From Moraxella porci DSM 25326 (GTDB taxonomy: Bacteria > Pseudomonadota > Gammaproteobacteria > Pseudomonadales > Moraxellaceae), in contig NZ_MUYV01000011.1 of assembly GCF_002014855.1 (NCBI RefSeq), positions 124,001 to 188,000 of the forward strand: a DNA stretch of 64,000 bases. Reading direction: 5' to 3'. Position 1 is the stretch's first letter; each line of letters opens with the position of its first letter. A model generated the notes under the pieces. That model was not told the origin of the DNA. It saw only the letters and a list, made by a program, of their open reading frames with translations, and did no database searches. The position numbers and the translations under genes are program-made. Positions 24,352 through 33,010 of the stretch are shown piece by piece.

Positions 24352-24441
24352 CAAAGTTTTTTGGCGGTTTTTTCAGGCAGGGTTAATTCAGGCAGGTTTA
24401 ATTTAAGAAGGCCGTCTTAAAAAACACAATTTGCCGTTTTA

Positions 24442-24490
24442 CCGCTGTTTTTTACCGCAAGAAGCACTTATCGGTGGTAAAAAACAGCGG
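24442..24490. terminator. strong bidirectional hairpin
   Basis: CCGCTGTTTTTTACC and its perfect complement GGTAAAAAACAGCGG, 19-base loop, TTTTTG after. AGGCCGTCTTAA (AG-DUS with one mismatch) lies just to the left. Confidence 0.7.
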
Positions 24491-24516
24491 TTTTTGACGC
24501 TTTGATGAGAAAAATT

Positions 24517-24548
24517 CAGCCTGAAAACCGATGAGCGTTTTCAGGCTG
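24517..24548. terminator. bidirectional terminator between cueR and DUF411 genes
   Basis: CAGCCTGAAAAC, loop CGATGAGC, GTTTTCAGGCTG, then GG and seven T residues; 17 bases past the DUF411 stop. Confidence 0.7.
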
Positions 24549-24565
24549 GTTTTTTTGCCGAGCGT

Positions 24566-25048
24566 TCAAGGATAACTTTGGTACACGCTGTGCGTGCCGT
24601 TTTTGCCCAGCAGCAGCACATCGTAGGGGTCTTTTCGGCCGCCGTACGCTTCACCGTCCATTCCCGGCGAGCCAATGGGCATTGCGGGCACGGCGATGCC
24701 GACGGCGTCGGGGCGTTCGGCAAGCAGGCGTTTGACTTCTGATGCGGGCGTGTGCCCTTCGACGGCGTAGCCGTCAATCACGGCGGTGTGGCAGGAGCCG
24801 TATTTGGGCGATATGCCCATTTGTGTGCGGATTTGGCTGTTGCCGGTGTCGTGGATTTTCACGCTAAAACCGTTGTCCTGCATATGCTTGACCCATTCGC
24901 CGCAGCAGCCGCAACTTGGGCTTTTGTACACTTCCAGTACAGGTTTGGCCTCTGCGGGGGCGGGGTTGGCGAGCATCCAGCCTACGCCTGCCACGCTTGC
25001 CAAGACGGCTGATAGGGCCAAGGTTTTGCCAAAAAAGGATTTGTTCAT
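24566..25048 (-). CDS. DUF411 periplasmic copper-binding protein
   Basis: 160 aa with an N-terminal signal/anchor segment. DUF411 hallmarks: VYKSPSCGCCGEWVKHM near residue 45, GSCHTAVIDGYAVEGHTPASEV, and the C-terminal GRKDPYDVLLLGK. The Cys cluster SCGCC plus SCH suits Cu(I) binding. The family is regularly found with copper exporters and multicopper oxidases, as here. The gene is visibly G+C-rich and follows the oxidase gene with an 87-base gap carrying an exact AG-DUS. Confidence 0.88.
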   Translation of the reverse strand: MNKSFFGKTLALSAVLASVAGVGWMLANPAPAEAKPVLEVYKSPSCGCCGEWVKHMQDNGFSVKIHDTGNSQIRTQMGISPKYGSCHTAVIDGYAVEGHTPASEVKRLLAERPDAVGIAVPAMPIGSPGMDGEAYGGRKDPYDVLLLGKNGTHSVYQSYP

Positions 25049-25108
25049 TGTTTTGCCTCGTCGTGGGTTAAGTGGTTTGGGGATTTTTCAGGCAGGCTTA
25101 ATCAAGCA

Positions 25109-25120
25109 AGGCCGTCTGAA
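25109..25120 (+). repeat. uptake sequence, AG-DUS
   Basis: AGGCCGTCTGAA exact, between the oxidase and DUF411 genes. Confidence 0.85.
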
Positions 25121-25135
25121 AAAGCGGTTCGGGGT

Positions 25136-26740
25136 TTATTTCACTTGCAACATTGCCATCATTCCCAGATTTTCGTGTTCCAAGATATGGCAGTGGAACA
25201 TTTTGAGACCCTTGTTTCCTTGGATAAAGCGGATGACGGCGGTTTCGCCCGGGCGCAGGTTGACCGTGTCTTTGCGGGCGCGGTAAGGCGCGGGGGCGGT
25301 GTTGCCGTTCAGGCTGGTTTGCAGCACTTCAAACTGCGTGCCGTGCAGGTGGAAGGGGTGATCCATATGGCTTTGGTTGGCCAGCGTCCATTCTTCGACA
25401 TCGCCTTCGTTGCCGACAAAGTCCACGCGCTTCATATCGAAGGTTTTACCGTTGACCAAAAACACGCCTACCATATCTTGGGGAATGGTGTTTTGCATCG
25501 CGCCCGCCATTTCACCCGCCATTGCGCCGTGATCCATTCCCTGCATACCGCCTTGGCTTTGCGTGTTTTGCATCGGCTTCATTTGTTCGCTGAACACCAC
25601 TTCACGCTTGACCACAGGCGCAGGCAGCGCAGGCAGTGTGCGCAAGGCGGCAGGCAGGGCGGCATCGGCGGGGGTGAATTGCACTTCGCCCAGGTTCAGG
25701 TCGGCGGCTTTTTCCTGCACCATCATTTTGCGGCGGTCGTAGTACAGGCTGGTGAGTTCGGCCGTGGTCTGCGCCTGACCGACGGCGAACACTTCCACCC
25801 GCTCGGCGGGGGCTAAAAACAGCTCGTCGGCGGGGGCAAGCGGTTTTTCCAAGAGGCCGCCGTCGGTGCCGACCACAATCCACTGCACACCTTTGATTTT
25901 CAGGCGCAGGTAGCGGGCGCTGGTGGCGTTCCAGATACGCAGGCGCTCGTTGCCGGAGAGCTTGATTTTCGGGCGGTATTGCCCGTTAATCAGCACGAAT
26001 TCGCCTTCACGCCCGTTCATCCAGTCGAGCATTGTGTTGGGCGGAATGCTGCCGTCTTCATTCAGGCGCAAGTTGGAAATCAGCCAGTGCTGTTCGCTGT
26101 GGGCGAGCACATCGTTTTTGGCTTTGACGATGAGCGTACCGGCCAGCCCTTTGTAGACCTGCTCGGAAACATAATTGTGCGGGTGCGGGTGATACCAGTA
26201 AGTGCCGGCGCTGCCCTCGGGCAGGGTGAAGCGGTAGGTTTTGCTCTGCCCCGGCTCTATCGGGTCTTGTGGGTTACCGTCGGCGTCGTTGGGCACATCC
26301 AGCCCGTGCCAGTGCACGGTGGTGGGCTGCGGCAGGCGGTTGGTTACGGTGATTTCCACCGTATCGCCCTCGTACACTTCAATCTGCGGCCCGGGCAGCT
26401 GCCCGTTATACGCCCAAAACTCGGTTTCTTTGCCGCCCGCCATTGTGATTTTCACCGGCGCGGCCGTAATGGCTGCCTGAAACACGCCCGCCTGCGATGA
26501 AGCGTTGGCAAGCCTAGGCAAATCTTTAAGCGGCTGGCCCGAAGGCATCATTTCAGACGGCATCAGTTTTCCCGTTCCCTGCATATTGCCCATACCGCCC
26601 ATCGTGCCGGACGCCATTTGGTGCCCTTGGCCGCCCATATCCATAGGCTGCCCGTTCATTCCGAAGCGCGACAAGGCATACCAAGACGCGCCCGCCGCAC
26701 CGATGCCGATGCCGTAGAGTAAAAATTTTCTGCGATCCAT
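25136..26740 (-). CDS. periplasmic multicopper oxidase (CopA/CueO-type)
   Basis: 534 aa. Tat signal with DRRKFLL. All four copper motifs are present: HWHGLD, WYHPHPHN, HPFHLHG and HCHILEHENLGMM with the type 1 Cys. Met/His-rich stretches occur near the N-terminus (residues 28-70, many GM/QGM) and before the last cupredoxin domain (MQGMDHGAMAGEM), as in copper-tolerance oxidases that convert Cu(I) to Cu(II). It is the second gene of an operon with DUF2933, sharing a TAATG overlap, under a CueR-type promoter. An exact AT-DUS lies inside the coding sequence (codons M-P-S-E). Confidence 0.93.
   Translation of the reverse strand: MDRRKFLLYGIGIGAAGASWYALSRFGMNGQPMDMGGQGHQMASGTMGGMGNMQGTGKLMPSEMMPSGQPLKDLPRLANASSQAGVFQAAITAAPVKITMAGGKETEFWAYNGQLPGPQIEVYEGDTVEITVTNRLPQPTTVHWHGLDVPNDADGNPQDPIEPGQSKTYRFTLPEGSAGTYWYHPHPHNYVSEQVYKGLAGTLIVKAKNDVLAHSEQHWLISNLRLNEDGSIPPNTMLDWMNGREGEFVLINGQYRPKIKLSGNERLRIWNATSARYLRLKIKGVQWIVVGTDGGLLEKPLAPADELFLAPAERVEVFAVGQAQTTAELTSLYYDRRKMMVQEKAADLNLGEVQFTPADAALPAALRTLPALPAPVVKREVVFSEQMKPMQNTQSQGGMQGMDHGAMAGEMAGAMQNTIPQDMVGVFLVNGKTFDMKRVDFVGNEGDVEEWTLANQSHMDHPFHLHGTQFEVLQTSLNGNTAPAPYRARKDTVNLRPGETAVIRFIQGNKGLKMFHCHILEHENLGMMAMLQVK
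26552..26563 (-). repeat. uptake sequence, AT-DUS, inside the oxidase gene
   Basis: Minus strand ATGCCGTCTGAA exact, read in frame as MPSE. TGGCTGCCTGAA, one base from simDUS, lies near 26468. Confidence 0.8.
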
Positions 26741-26976
26741 TATTTGTCTCCTGTGTCAAGATTGGGGCGGTGTGTTATCTTCACCGCTTCGGTTTTGGCA
26801 TTGTGCGTGCCGTGGCTGCCGTGTCCGCCGTGCATAAACAGGTGCATCAGGGGGCAGAGCATCAACAGGGCGAAGGGCAAAAGTGCGGGCTTGGCAAAGG
26901 CGATGACGGCGAAGGCGGCAGCCGCCAATACCAACAGGGCTTTTTTGTTTTTTGCCAGTTTGCTTAGGGTGTTCAT
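26740..26976 (-). CDS. DUF2933 small membrane protein
   Basis: 78 aa. One or two hydrophobic segments, then the family core LLMLCPLMHLFMHGGHGSHG, a His/Met/Cys-rich patch suited to copper. It is regularly encoded with multicopper oxidases and Cu-ATPases. First gene of the operon; its stop overlaps the oxidase start. A MerR-type promoter lies 53 bases upstream. Confidence 0.85.
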   Translation of the reverse strand: MNTLSKLAKNKKALLVLAAAAFAVIAFAKPALLPFALLMLCPLMHLFMHGGHGSHGTHNAKTEAVKITHRPNLDTGDK

Positions 26977-27028
26977 CGTCGGTCTCCTTAAAGGTTTGGG
27001 TGAAACGGTTTTTTGAAAACTTGGGCTC

Positions 27029-27059
27029 AGTGTAAGCCCTTACCCTACGTTAGGGTCAA
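27029..27059 (-). promoter_or_regulatory. MerR/CueR-type promoter 2 (DUF2933-oxidase operon)
   Basis: On the minus strand TTGACC, 19-base spacer, TACACT; the spacer contains CTAACGTAGGGTAAGGG. Same -35 box and spacing as the two other sites in this block. Confidence 0.75.
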
Positions 27060-27108
27060 GGGCTTTTTTGTGGGCGCCGGGTAAAGTTTTCTTGCCGTTT
27101 CTTTACGC

Positions 27109-29301
27109 TCATAGCCTGCTGTTGTTCAGCCGCAGAGCGTTGCCGACCACGGATGCCGAGCTTAGGCTCATCGCCAGTGCGGCAATCATCGGCGAGAGCA
27201 GCCAGCCGGTAAAGGGGTACAGCACGCCGGCGGCAACGGGAACCCCTAGGCCGTTGTATAAGAAGGCAAATAACAGGTTTTCCTTCATATTGCGCACGGT
27301 GGCCTCAGACAATTTGCGTGCGGTGGCAATACCCCGCAAATCGCCTTTGACCAGCGTGATTTGCGCACTGCTCATTGCCACATCGGTGCCGGTACCCATT
27401 GCGATGCCGACATCGGCTTTGGCCAGTGCGGGGGCATCGTTGATGCCGTCGCCTGCCATTGCGACCACCCGCCCTTCGTTCTGAAGCCGCTCGATCAGTG
27501 CCAGTTTGTCGGCGGGCTTGACTTCGCCGTGCACTTCGTCGATGCCCAGTTTTGCGCCCACGGCGTTTGCCGTGGTCAATCCGTCGCCGGTTGCCATAAT
27601 GATGCGCAGGCCGGCTGCTTTGAGCGAGGCCAATGCTTCGGGGGTGCTGTCTTTTACAGGATCGGAGACGGCAAGCAGTCCCGCAAGATGTCCGTCCGCA
27701 GCCAGATATATCACGCTGGCACCTTCACTGCGCAGGGATTCGGCCTGCTCGATCAGTGGTTCGACGCTAAGCCCGTTCTGCTGCATAAACGCCGTGTTGC
27801 CCAGTGCCAGCGCACGCCCTTCAACCACGCCGCTCACGCCGATGCCGCTGCCTGAATCAAACTGTTCGGGTTTGCTCAGCTTCAGCTGTTGTGCCCGTGC
27901 GGCCTGCACAATGGCGTCGGCCAGCGGGTGTTCGCTGCCCTGATCCAAGCTGGCGGCCAAACGCAGCACTTCTTCGGCGGAAAAGCCTGCTGCCGCAACG
28001 GCACGGTCAAAGGCGGGTCGGCCTTCGGTGAGTGTGCCGGTTTTATCAATCACCAAAGTGTCTACTCGCCGCAAGTTTTCGATAGCGGCGGCATCACGGA
28101 ACAATATGCCCCTGCCTGCCCCGCGTCCTGTGGCGACCATCACCGACATCGGCGTGGCCAGTCCCAGTGCACAGGGGCAGGCGATAATCAAGACCGCAAC
28201 GGCGTTGATCAACCCGAACACCCAAGACGGTTGCGGGCCGAACACGCCCCAGACAAAGAAAGTGGCAACGGCGACGGCGACAACCGCCAGTACGAAATAG
28301 CCTGCCACCCCGTCGGCCATACGCTGCATCGGTGCTTTGGAGCGCTGCGCCTGGGCCACCATCTGGACAATCTGCGAAAGCACGGTTTCCGAACCGATGC
28401 GCTCGGAGCGGATGACGAGCGCACCGCCGGTGTTGAGCGTGGCGCCGATGACTTTGTCGCCGGTGGCTTTGCGCACCGGCAGCGGCTCGCCGGTCAGCAT
28501 CGATTCATCTACCGAGCTTGCGCCCTCAACCACCACGCCATCGACAGGCACTTTTTCGCCGGGGCGCACACGCAGAAGGTCGCCGATGTGGATGTGGCTG
28601 AGCGGCACATCTTCTTCAGCACCGCCCGGGCCGATACGCCGTGCGGTTTTGGGCGCCAGTCCGAGCAGGGTCTTGATTGCCGCCGAAGTCTGCGACCGGG
28701 CTTTGAGTTCGAGCATCTGGCCGAGCAAGGTCAGCGAGATGATGACGGCCGCCGCCTCAAAATACACGCCGACCCGCCCCATCGATACAAACGATGCCGG
28801 AAAGATGTCGGGTGCAGCGGTGGCAACAACGCTGTAAACGAAGGCTGCACCCGTTCCCAGTGCAATCAGCGTCCACATATTGGGACTACGGTTTGCCAGC
28901 GACTGCCAACCCCGTGAGAAAAACGGCAGCCCCGCCCACAGCACGATCGGCAGCGACAGCACCAGCTCTACCCAGCTTTGTGCGGCCATATCCATCAGGT
29001 TCAGATGCTCGCCGAACATCGCCAGCACCAGCACTGCCGCCGTCAGGGGCAGCGTGTACCAAAAGCGTCGGGAAAAATCACGCAGCTCCGGATTGTCGTC
29101 GTCCAATTCAGGCATCAGCGGCTCCAATGCCATACCGCAAAGAGGGCAGTTGCCGGGGCGGTCTTGCCGGATTTCCGGATGCATCGGGCAGGTGTAGCCC
29201 GAAGCAGCCGCTGCATCGGACGGTGTCTGCACAGGGCGGTGCTGTCCGTGTCCGTGTCGGCACTCGTGGTGTTTGGGCGGTTTGTGTGTTTCTTGCTTCA
29301 T
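27109..29301 (-). CDS. copA: Cu(I)-exporting P1B-type ATPase
   Basis: 730 aa from ATG 29301, chosen because AGGAG precedes it; an ATG at 29325 is upstream. Instead of an HMA domain, the N-terminus has a His-rich stretch and the heavy-metal-binding motif [22 protein letters not shown]. Then come the actuator TGEPLPV, the membrane CPC motif ([15 protein letters not shown]), the phosphorylated DKTGTLTEG, and [13 protein letters not shown]-type pumps export Cu(I) to the periplasm, where the oxidase acts. Visibly G+C-rich. No MerR-type promoter lies directly in front of it, unlike its neighbours. Confidence 0.93.
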   Translation of the reverse strand: MKQETHKPPKHHECRHGHGQHRPVQTPSDAAAASGYTCPMHPEIRQDRPGNCPLCGMALEPLMPELDDDNPELRDFSRRFWYTLPLTAAVLVLAMFGEHLNLMDMAAQSWVELVLSLPIVLWAGLPFFSRGWQSLANRSPNMWTLIALGTGAAFVYSVVATAAPDIFPASFVSMGRVGVYFEAAAVIISLTLLGQMLELKARSQTSAAIKTLLGLAPKTARRIGPGGAEEDVPLSHIHIGDLLRVRPGEKVPVDGVVVEGASSVDESMLTGEPLPVRKATGDKVIGATLNTGGALVIRSERIGSETVLSQIVQMVAQAQRSKAPMQRMADGVAGYFVLAVVAVAVATFFVWGVFGPQPSWVFGLINAVAVLIIACPCALGLATPMSVMVATGRGAGRGILFRDAAAIENLRRVDTLVIDKTGTLTEGRPAFDRAVAAAGFSAEEVLRLAASLDQGSEHPLADAIVQAARAQQLKLSKPEQFDSGSGIGVSGVVEGRALALGNTAFMQQNGLSVEPLIEQAESLRSEGASVIYLAADGHLAGLLAVSDPVKDSTPEALASLKAAGLRIIMATGDGLTTANAVGAKLGIDEVHGEVKPADKLALIERLQNEGRVVAMAGDGINDAPALAKADVGIAMGTGTDVAMSSAQITLVKGDLRGIATARKLSEATVRNMKENLLFAFLYNGLGVPVAAGVLYPFTGWLLSPMIAALAMSLSSASVVGNALRLNNSRL

Positions 29302-29607
29302 CACAATTTCTCCTGTTGGGTTCATAGGGTCATCACCGGTCGTTTACCGAAAAAGCAGGTACGCATTGGGCCGGTCAGAATGACGGTTTTTTCAGGCTGC
29401 CTGCAAATACCGATGCCGTCTGAAAAAGCAGAAGGTTCAGAACATCGCTTGCCGATGTGTCCGACAAGTCGGCATCATCATTTCCTTGGGGCTTGTTTTA
29501 AAGGCTGCCTGAAAACCCCAAATGCCGTCTGAAAAAGCCTTAAACCTGTTTTCAGACGACCTCAAAAACACCGCTTTATCAAAAGCGGTGTTTTTGCCTT
29601 ATTGCCC
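29302..29607. repeat. gene-free stretch with five exact uptake sequences
   Basis: Between copA and the DUF305 gene: kingDUS (minus, 29391-29402), AT-DUS (29413-29424), simDUS (29502-29513), AT-DUS (29522-29533) and mucDUS (minus, 29551-29562), all 12 of 12. No gene is visible. The density suggests several joined intergenic ends from Neisseriaceae genomes. Confidence 0.85.
29564..29595. terminator. perfect bidirectional terminator
   Basis: AAAAACACCGCTTT and AAAGCGGTGTTTTT, 14-bp perfect arms with a 4-base loop, 13 bases beyond the DUF305 gene. It separates DUF305 from copA. Confidence 0.85.
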
Positions 29608-30348
29608 CTACTGTTTTAGCCAGTCTTGCATCAGCTTGATTTCAGGTTCTTGGGCTTTGATGATGTCTTGAGCAAGCTTTTTCATTTTTTCGTCTTTGCC
29701 GAACTGTAATTGCACTTTTGCCATCTCGACCGCCCCTTGATGATGCGGAATCATTGCTTTGGCAAAGGCAACATCAGGGTTTGGCTCATTGATTGCCGCC
29801 ATCATCGCCTCGTGGTGCGCCTTGCCTGTGGCATAGGCCTTGGCGTGCGGGGATTGCGGGTTTTGGGTTGCGGTGTCTTTACCCGCCAGCCAAGCGTTCA
29901 TCAGGTCGATTTCACTTTGTTGCCCATCAATAATCGCTTGGGCAAGTTTTCTCATTGTTTCGTCTTTGCCAAATTCAAGCTGTACTTTTGCCATCTCAAC
30001 TGCTCCGATATGGTGCGGAATCATACCTTTGGCAAAAGCGGTATCAGCATCGGCAAGATTGCCCGCTTTGCTCATCTCATCGCCCATCTTGTTCATCATT
30101 GCAAGATAGGCTTGGGTGTGGGGCGGAGCATTTTGAGTGTCCATCGCCATAGCAGAGTGGTTCATATTGGCGTGGTTCATCTCTGCGTGCCCGTTTTGGT
30201 TATTTGGACTGTCGTGGGTGGTTTGGGTGTGGTTATTGTCCATCGAGTGCGTCGGCACTTCGTTTTTTCCGCCGGCACAAGCGGTTAAAGTCGCCAAAAC
30301 AACAGCGGCAGCGACAAGATGTACGGCACGGTTTTTGATGAATGTCAT
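29608..30348 (-). CDS. lipoprotein with two DUF305 domains
   Basis: 246 aa from ATG 30348, after GGAGAATCCA. Signal peptide with lipobox LTAC. A linker rich in His, Asn and Met (about residues 30-75) precedes two copies of DUF305, each with MIPHH-x-GAVEMAKVQLEFGKD and a W-containing end. The ferritin-like four-helix DUF305 proteins occur with copper-resistance genes; the MxPHH and Met/His linker suit metal binding. It follows the metallothionein gene by 80 bases in the same direction and is probably co-transcribed from promoter 3. Confidence 0.85.
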   Translation of the reverse strand: MTFIKNRAVHLVAAAVVLATLTACAGGKNEVPTHSMDNNHTQTTHDSPNNQNGHAEMNHANMNHSAMAMDTQNAPPHTQAYLAMMNKMGDEMSKAGNLADADTAFAKGMIPHHIGAVEMAKVQLEFGKDETMRKLAQAIIDGQQSEIDLMNAWLAGKDTATQNPQSPHAKAYATGKAHHEAMMAAINEPNPDVAFAKAMIPHHQGAVEMAKVQLQFGKDEKMKKLAQDIIKAQEPEIKLMQDWLKQ

Positions 30349-30428
30349 TGGATTCTCCTTGTCAAAATGGGCATTGATAACATTGGGCAAATGACAGATT
30401 CGCCCAATGTCCATTTCACTATTTGGTT

Positions 30429-30578
30429 TTACGATTCACACGCACAGCCGTTGCAAGTGCAGTCATTACAAATGCAGGGCTTGCCGTTTTGGCATTGACA
30501 GTCCGGACGGCAGTTTTGCCCCGTGCAAGACTGGCAGCCGCAATGGGCGTGTCGGTTTTGAACAAAATCAGCGTTCAT
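30429..30578 (-). CDS. cysteine-rich metallothionein-like protein
   Basis: 49 aa with 12 cysteines, at positions 13, 15, 18, 23, 27, 29, 35, 37, 40, 42, 45 and 47, mostly C-x-C and C-x2-C. There are no aromatic residues except one N-terminal Phe. This is the composition of a thiolate-cluster metal-binding protein. GGAGAA lies upstream of ATG 30578. A MerR/CueR-type promoter with 19-bp spacer points at it, so the likely metal is Cu(I). It precedes the DUF305 lipoprotein gene. I cannot assign it to a named metallothionein family; the copper role is inferred from regulation and neighbours. Confidence 0.8.
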   Translation of the reverse strand: MNADFVQNRHAHCGCQSCTGQNCRPDCQCQNGKPCICNDCTCNGCACES

Positions 30579-30670
30579 AACAGTTTCTCCGAATGTTAAG
30601 TTAAAGTGGATTATTAAAACAAAGTGCTTTTAAGCGATTAAAAGCATTGCTTTTTTGTTTTGATGTGCGT

Positions 30671-30701
30671 ATCATAAACCCTAACCTTGAGTTAGGGTCA
30701 A
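30671..30701 (-). promoter_or_regulatory. MerR/CueR-type promoter 3 (metallothionein)
   Basis: On the minus strand TTGACC, 19-base spacer, TATGAT. The sequence around it is clearly homologous to promoter 1, including the AT-rich flank. Confidence 0.78.
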
Positions 30702-30755
30702 GGGTTATTTTTACTTGATAACATTTTTTTACACACCACTCAATAAGGAGCAACA

Positions 30756-31142
30756 ATGAACATCGGTGAAGCCGCCAAATTGACAGGGCTTTCTATCAAA
30801 CAAATCCGTGATTATGAAAAATCAGGCTTATTAACCAACACCTTACGCAGTGAAACAGGTTATCGGATTTATAATGAAAGCGACATCAACCGCTTAAAAT
30901 TCATCGCCAATGCCAGAAGTGTCGGCTTTTCGCTCTCACAAATTGGCGAGCTATTGGCACTCAACGACAACCCAAACCGAAAAAGCTGTGAAGTCAAAAG
31001 CCTAACCGCCACGCATATTGCGTTTTTATCAAATAAAATCAATGAATTACAGTCAATGGAGCAGACTTTACAAGCGTGGAGCGATACCTGTTCTGGCGAT
31101 GAAGGGTCTGATTGTCCGATTTTAAGGGGACTTGTGGGTTAA
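30756..31142 (+). CDS. cueR: CueR-like copper-responsive MerR regulator, copy 2
   Basis: 128 aa from ATG 30756, after AAGGAGC. Same architecture as copy 1: MNIGEAAKLTGLSIKQIRDYEKSGLL, and the Cu(I) ligands C112 and C120 (CSGDEGSDC). The two proteins are close paralogues and the upstream DNA is alike. Divergent from the metallothionein gene with the operator between. Two CueR copies could cross-act on the three promoters. Confidence 0.9.
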   Translation: MNIGEAAKLTGLSIKQIRDYEKSGLLTNTLRSETGYRIYNESDINRLKFIANARSVGFSLSQIGELLALNDNPNRKSCEVKSLTATHIAFLSNKINELQSMEQTLQAWSDTCSGDEGSDCPILRGLVG

Positions 31143-31190
31143 ACAAAAACACCGCTTGAATTGCTCCAAACGGTGCTTATTGTTATCAAC

Positions 31191-31330
31191 TCAAACGACT
31201 TCAATCCAACCTCTATCTGCCAATGCCCCAAGTGCGATTTGATGAATCAGCTCGGTCGGTGCGGTACAAAGGATTGATAATACACGGATTTTATAGTCTT
31301 TGGTAAAAGGTGAAAGAAGGATTTTGCCAT
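31191..31330 (-). pseudogene. possible C-terminal gene fragment
   Basis: The last ~45 codons of a minus-strand frame read ILLSPFTKDYKIRV, then LIHQIALGALADRGWIEVV and a stop, which looks protein-like, whereas the upstream part of the frame is antisense to the lipoprotein gene. No start or ribosome site fits. It may be a gene tail left by recombination. Family unknown. Confidence 0.3.
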
Positions 31331-31398
31331 TTTTATTTTTGATGTGAAATTGGTATAATAATGAGTGCCAGTAATTAGTTTTTAATCGGAGAAAATGT

Positions 31399-31860
31399 AT
31401 GAATAAAGCCACTTTAATTTTGCCATTATTATTGGCATTAACTGCTTGCCAATCAACTCCACAACTAAATACACAAGTCAATTCAGATTTTATTCGTATT
31501 GTAGAAGGGAAAACACCCAATGAATTGGCGGATTTATTATATGCACAAGCTACGAGCAAATATCATAATAAAATGATTGACCAATGCACCAAAGTGCAAA
31601 TCAGCAAATCAGACAATCAAGTTATTTTTGATAATTTATTATTCGATGACCAATGTGGCGGTAAAGTAAGACATAGTACCGACAGCCAAATTAAGGCTCA
31701 TCTGCAATCAGGTAAGCAGTTTCGCATCAATGAAATCAAGAGAACGCCAACCGCATTAGCAATGATTAACAGGGGCGTAGAACAAGTTTATCGTTATTAT
31801 CTAATGCCAGAGCGAAAGCTGATTGGTGAATTTACGATTGGCAAAAATGATGTGAAATAA
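31399..31860 (+). CDS. small lipoprotein, unknown
   Basis: 153 aa. Signal peptide with lipobox LTAC (Cys18). The mature part has two Cys (QCTKV and QCGGK) that could form a disulfide, and no recognised motif. GGAG lies just upstream of the ATG. Low G+C compared with the copper block. Confidence 0.7.
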   Translation: MNKATLILPLLLALTACQSTPQLNTQVNSDFIRIVEGKTPNELADLLYAQATSKYHNKMIDQCTKVQISKSDNQVIFDNLLFDDQCGGKVRHSTDSQIKAHLQSGKQFRINEIKRTPTALAMINRGVEQVYRYYLMPERKLIGEFTIGKNDVK

Positions 31861-31874
31861 TAGCTTTTGCCAAA

Positions 31875-32829
31875 ATGATTGTCACCCATCAACCACCAAA
31901 ACTTATCCTTTACGCCCAAAACGGCTGTAACGATTTTGTTTTTAATATTCCCTTTTCGCTGTTTCAAGCCACTTATTCAAGGGCAAAAACTGTTTGATAT
32001 TGGGGTATGTAGCGACAATGGCAAGGCGATTGTCAGCGAATTTGGTGCAAAAATTGCGGTCAATGGCGATTTGTCGCTATTGGGCACGGCGGACATCATA
32101 GTGATTAGTGGCTTTATGGGCGATGCACCCAGTGCCAAATTATGCCAAAAATTGCAAACTGCCCACGCACAAGGCAAAAAAATCATTGGGCTGTGTTATG
32201 GCACTTTTGTGCTGGCTTTTGCGGATATATTGCAGGATAAAACGGTGGTAACGCATTGGGCGGGTGAGCGAGCATTTAAGGATAAATTTCCCAATATTCA
32301 ATTAGATAGCAATCGGCTTTATATTGATGACGGCAATATTTTGACATCAGCTGGGGCATTTGCAGGCTTAGATTGTTGCTTGTATTTTATCCGTACACTG
32401 TATGGGGCAAAGGTAGCCAATGAGTTGGCTCGGAACTTGGTTTCTGCACCGCACCGTGAAGGCGGTCAAGCCCAGTTCAATGCTATCAGCCCAATTAGCC
32501 ACGCAAAAGATAAAAAAATCAATGAATTATTGCAATTTTTAAGCGATAATTTGGACAAACCCCATACGCTTGATGAATTAGCAGAGCGAGTACATTTATC
32601 CAAAAGAAGTTTTCATCGTCATTTTAAATCCGCCACGCACATGACATTAACCGAGTGGCTGACCGCCAAACGCCTAAGCCTTGCCCAAGAGCTGTTGGAA
32701 AGTACAGATTTTTCCATTGAAGTTATCGCCCATCAAACAGGCTTTGGTACGGCAAGCCATTTTAGAATGCAATTCAAGACACGCTTTGGCGTATCACCAC
32801 AAAGTTTTAGGAAAAGTTTTGGCGGATAA
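31875..32829 (+). pseudogene. GlxA-type AraC regulator, frameshifted
   Basis: The N-terminal part (MIVTHQPPKLILYAQNGCNDFVFN) opens at ATG 31875 in one frame and meets TGA after RAKTV. The rest (FDIGVCSDNG onward) is in another frame to 32829. Deleting one A from the A5 tract at 31985-31989 restores a continuous DJ-1/PfpI-like domain (SGFMG, GLCYGTFVLA with the elbow Cys) plus a C-terminal AraC HTH (LSKRSFHRHFKSATHMTLTEWL). A one-base insertion is the simple explanation; a sequencing error or slippage is possible. Confidence 0.75.
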
Positions 32830-32911
32830 AAACCACTATTTATCATCATAAACGGTGGTGTATTTTTCAAATCATCCCATTAATTCATCAACCAATTCGG
32901 GTACGCTTTTT

Positions 32912-33000
32912 ATTCTCACGCCACAAAGTGCGTATCGCCCTGTGAATGTACAGGTGGTGATGGATTTTTTTGTGGAAAAATGGGATGGGGGGGGGGGAGA
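32912..33000 (+). pseudogene. detached 3' fragment of the LysR gene at 21714
   Basis: About 75 bases from ATTCTCACGCC onward match the end of the LysR gene with a few substitutions (protein PQSAYRPVNVQ, then FFVEKWDGG), and its downstream terminator is also copied (33049-33082). An 11-G tract (32987-32997) replaces a shorter G run. Nothing upstream belongs to LysR. Confidence 0.8.
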
Positions 33001-33010
33001 TGTTGGGCGT

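Noticed and set aside
25145-25816. 223-aa plus-strand ORF and other long ORFs opposite the copper oxidase and ATPase genes (such as 27889-28917)
   Set aside because: Antisense frames kept open by the high G+C content; composition (His/Arg/Gly-rich) and lack of motifs are typical shadows.
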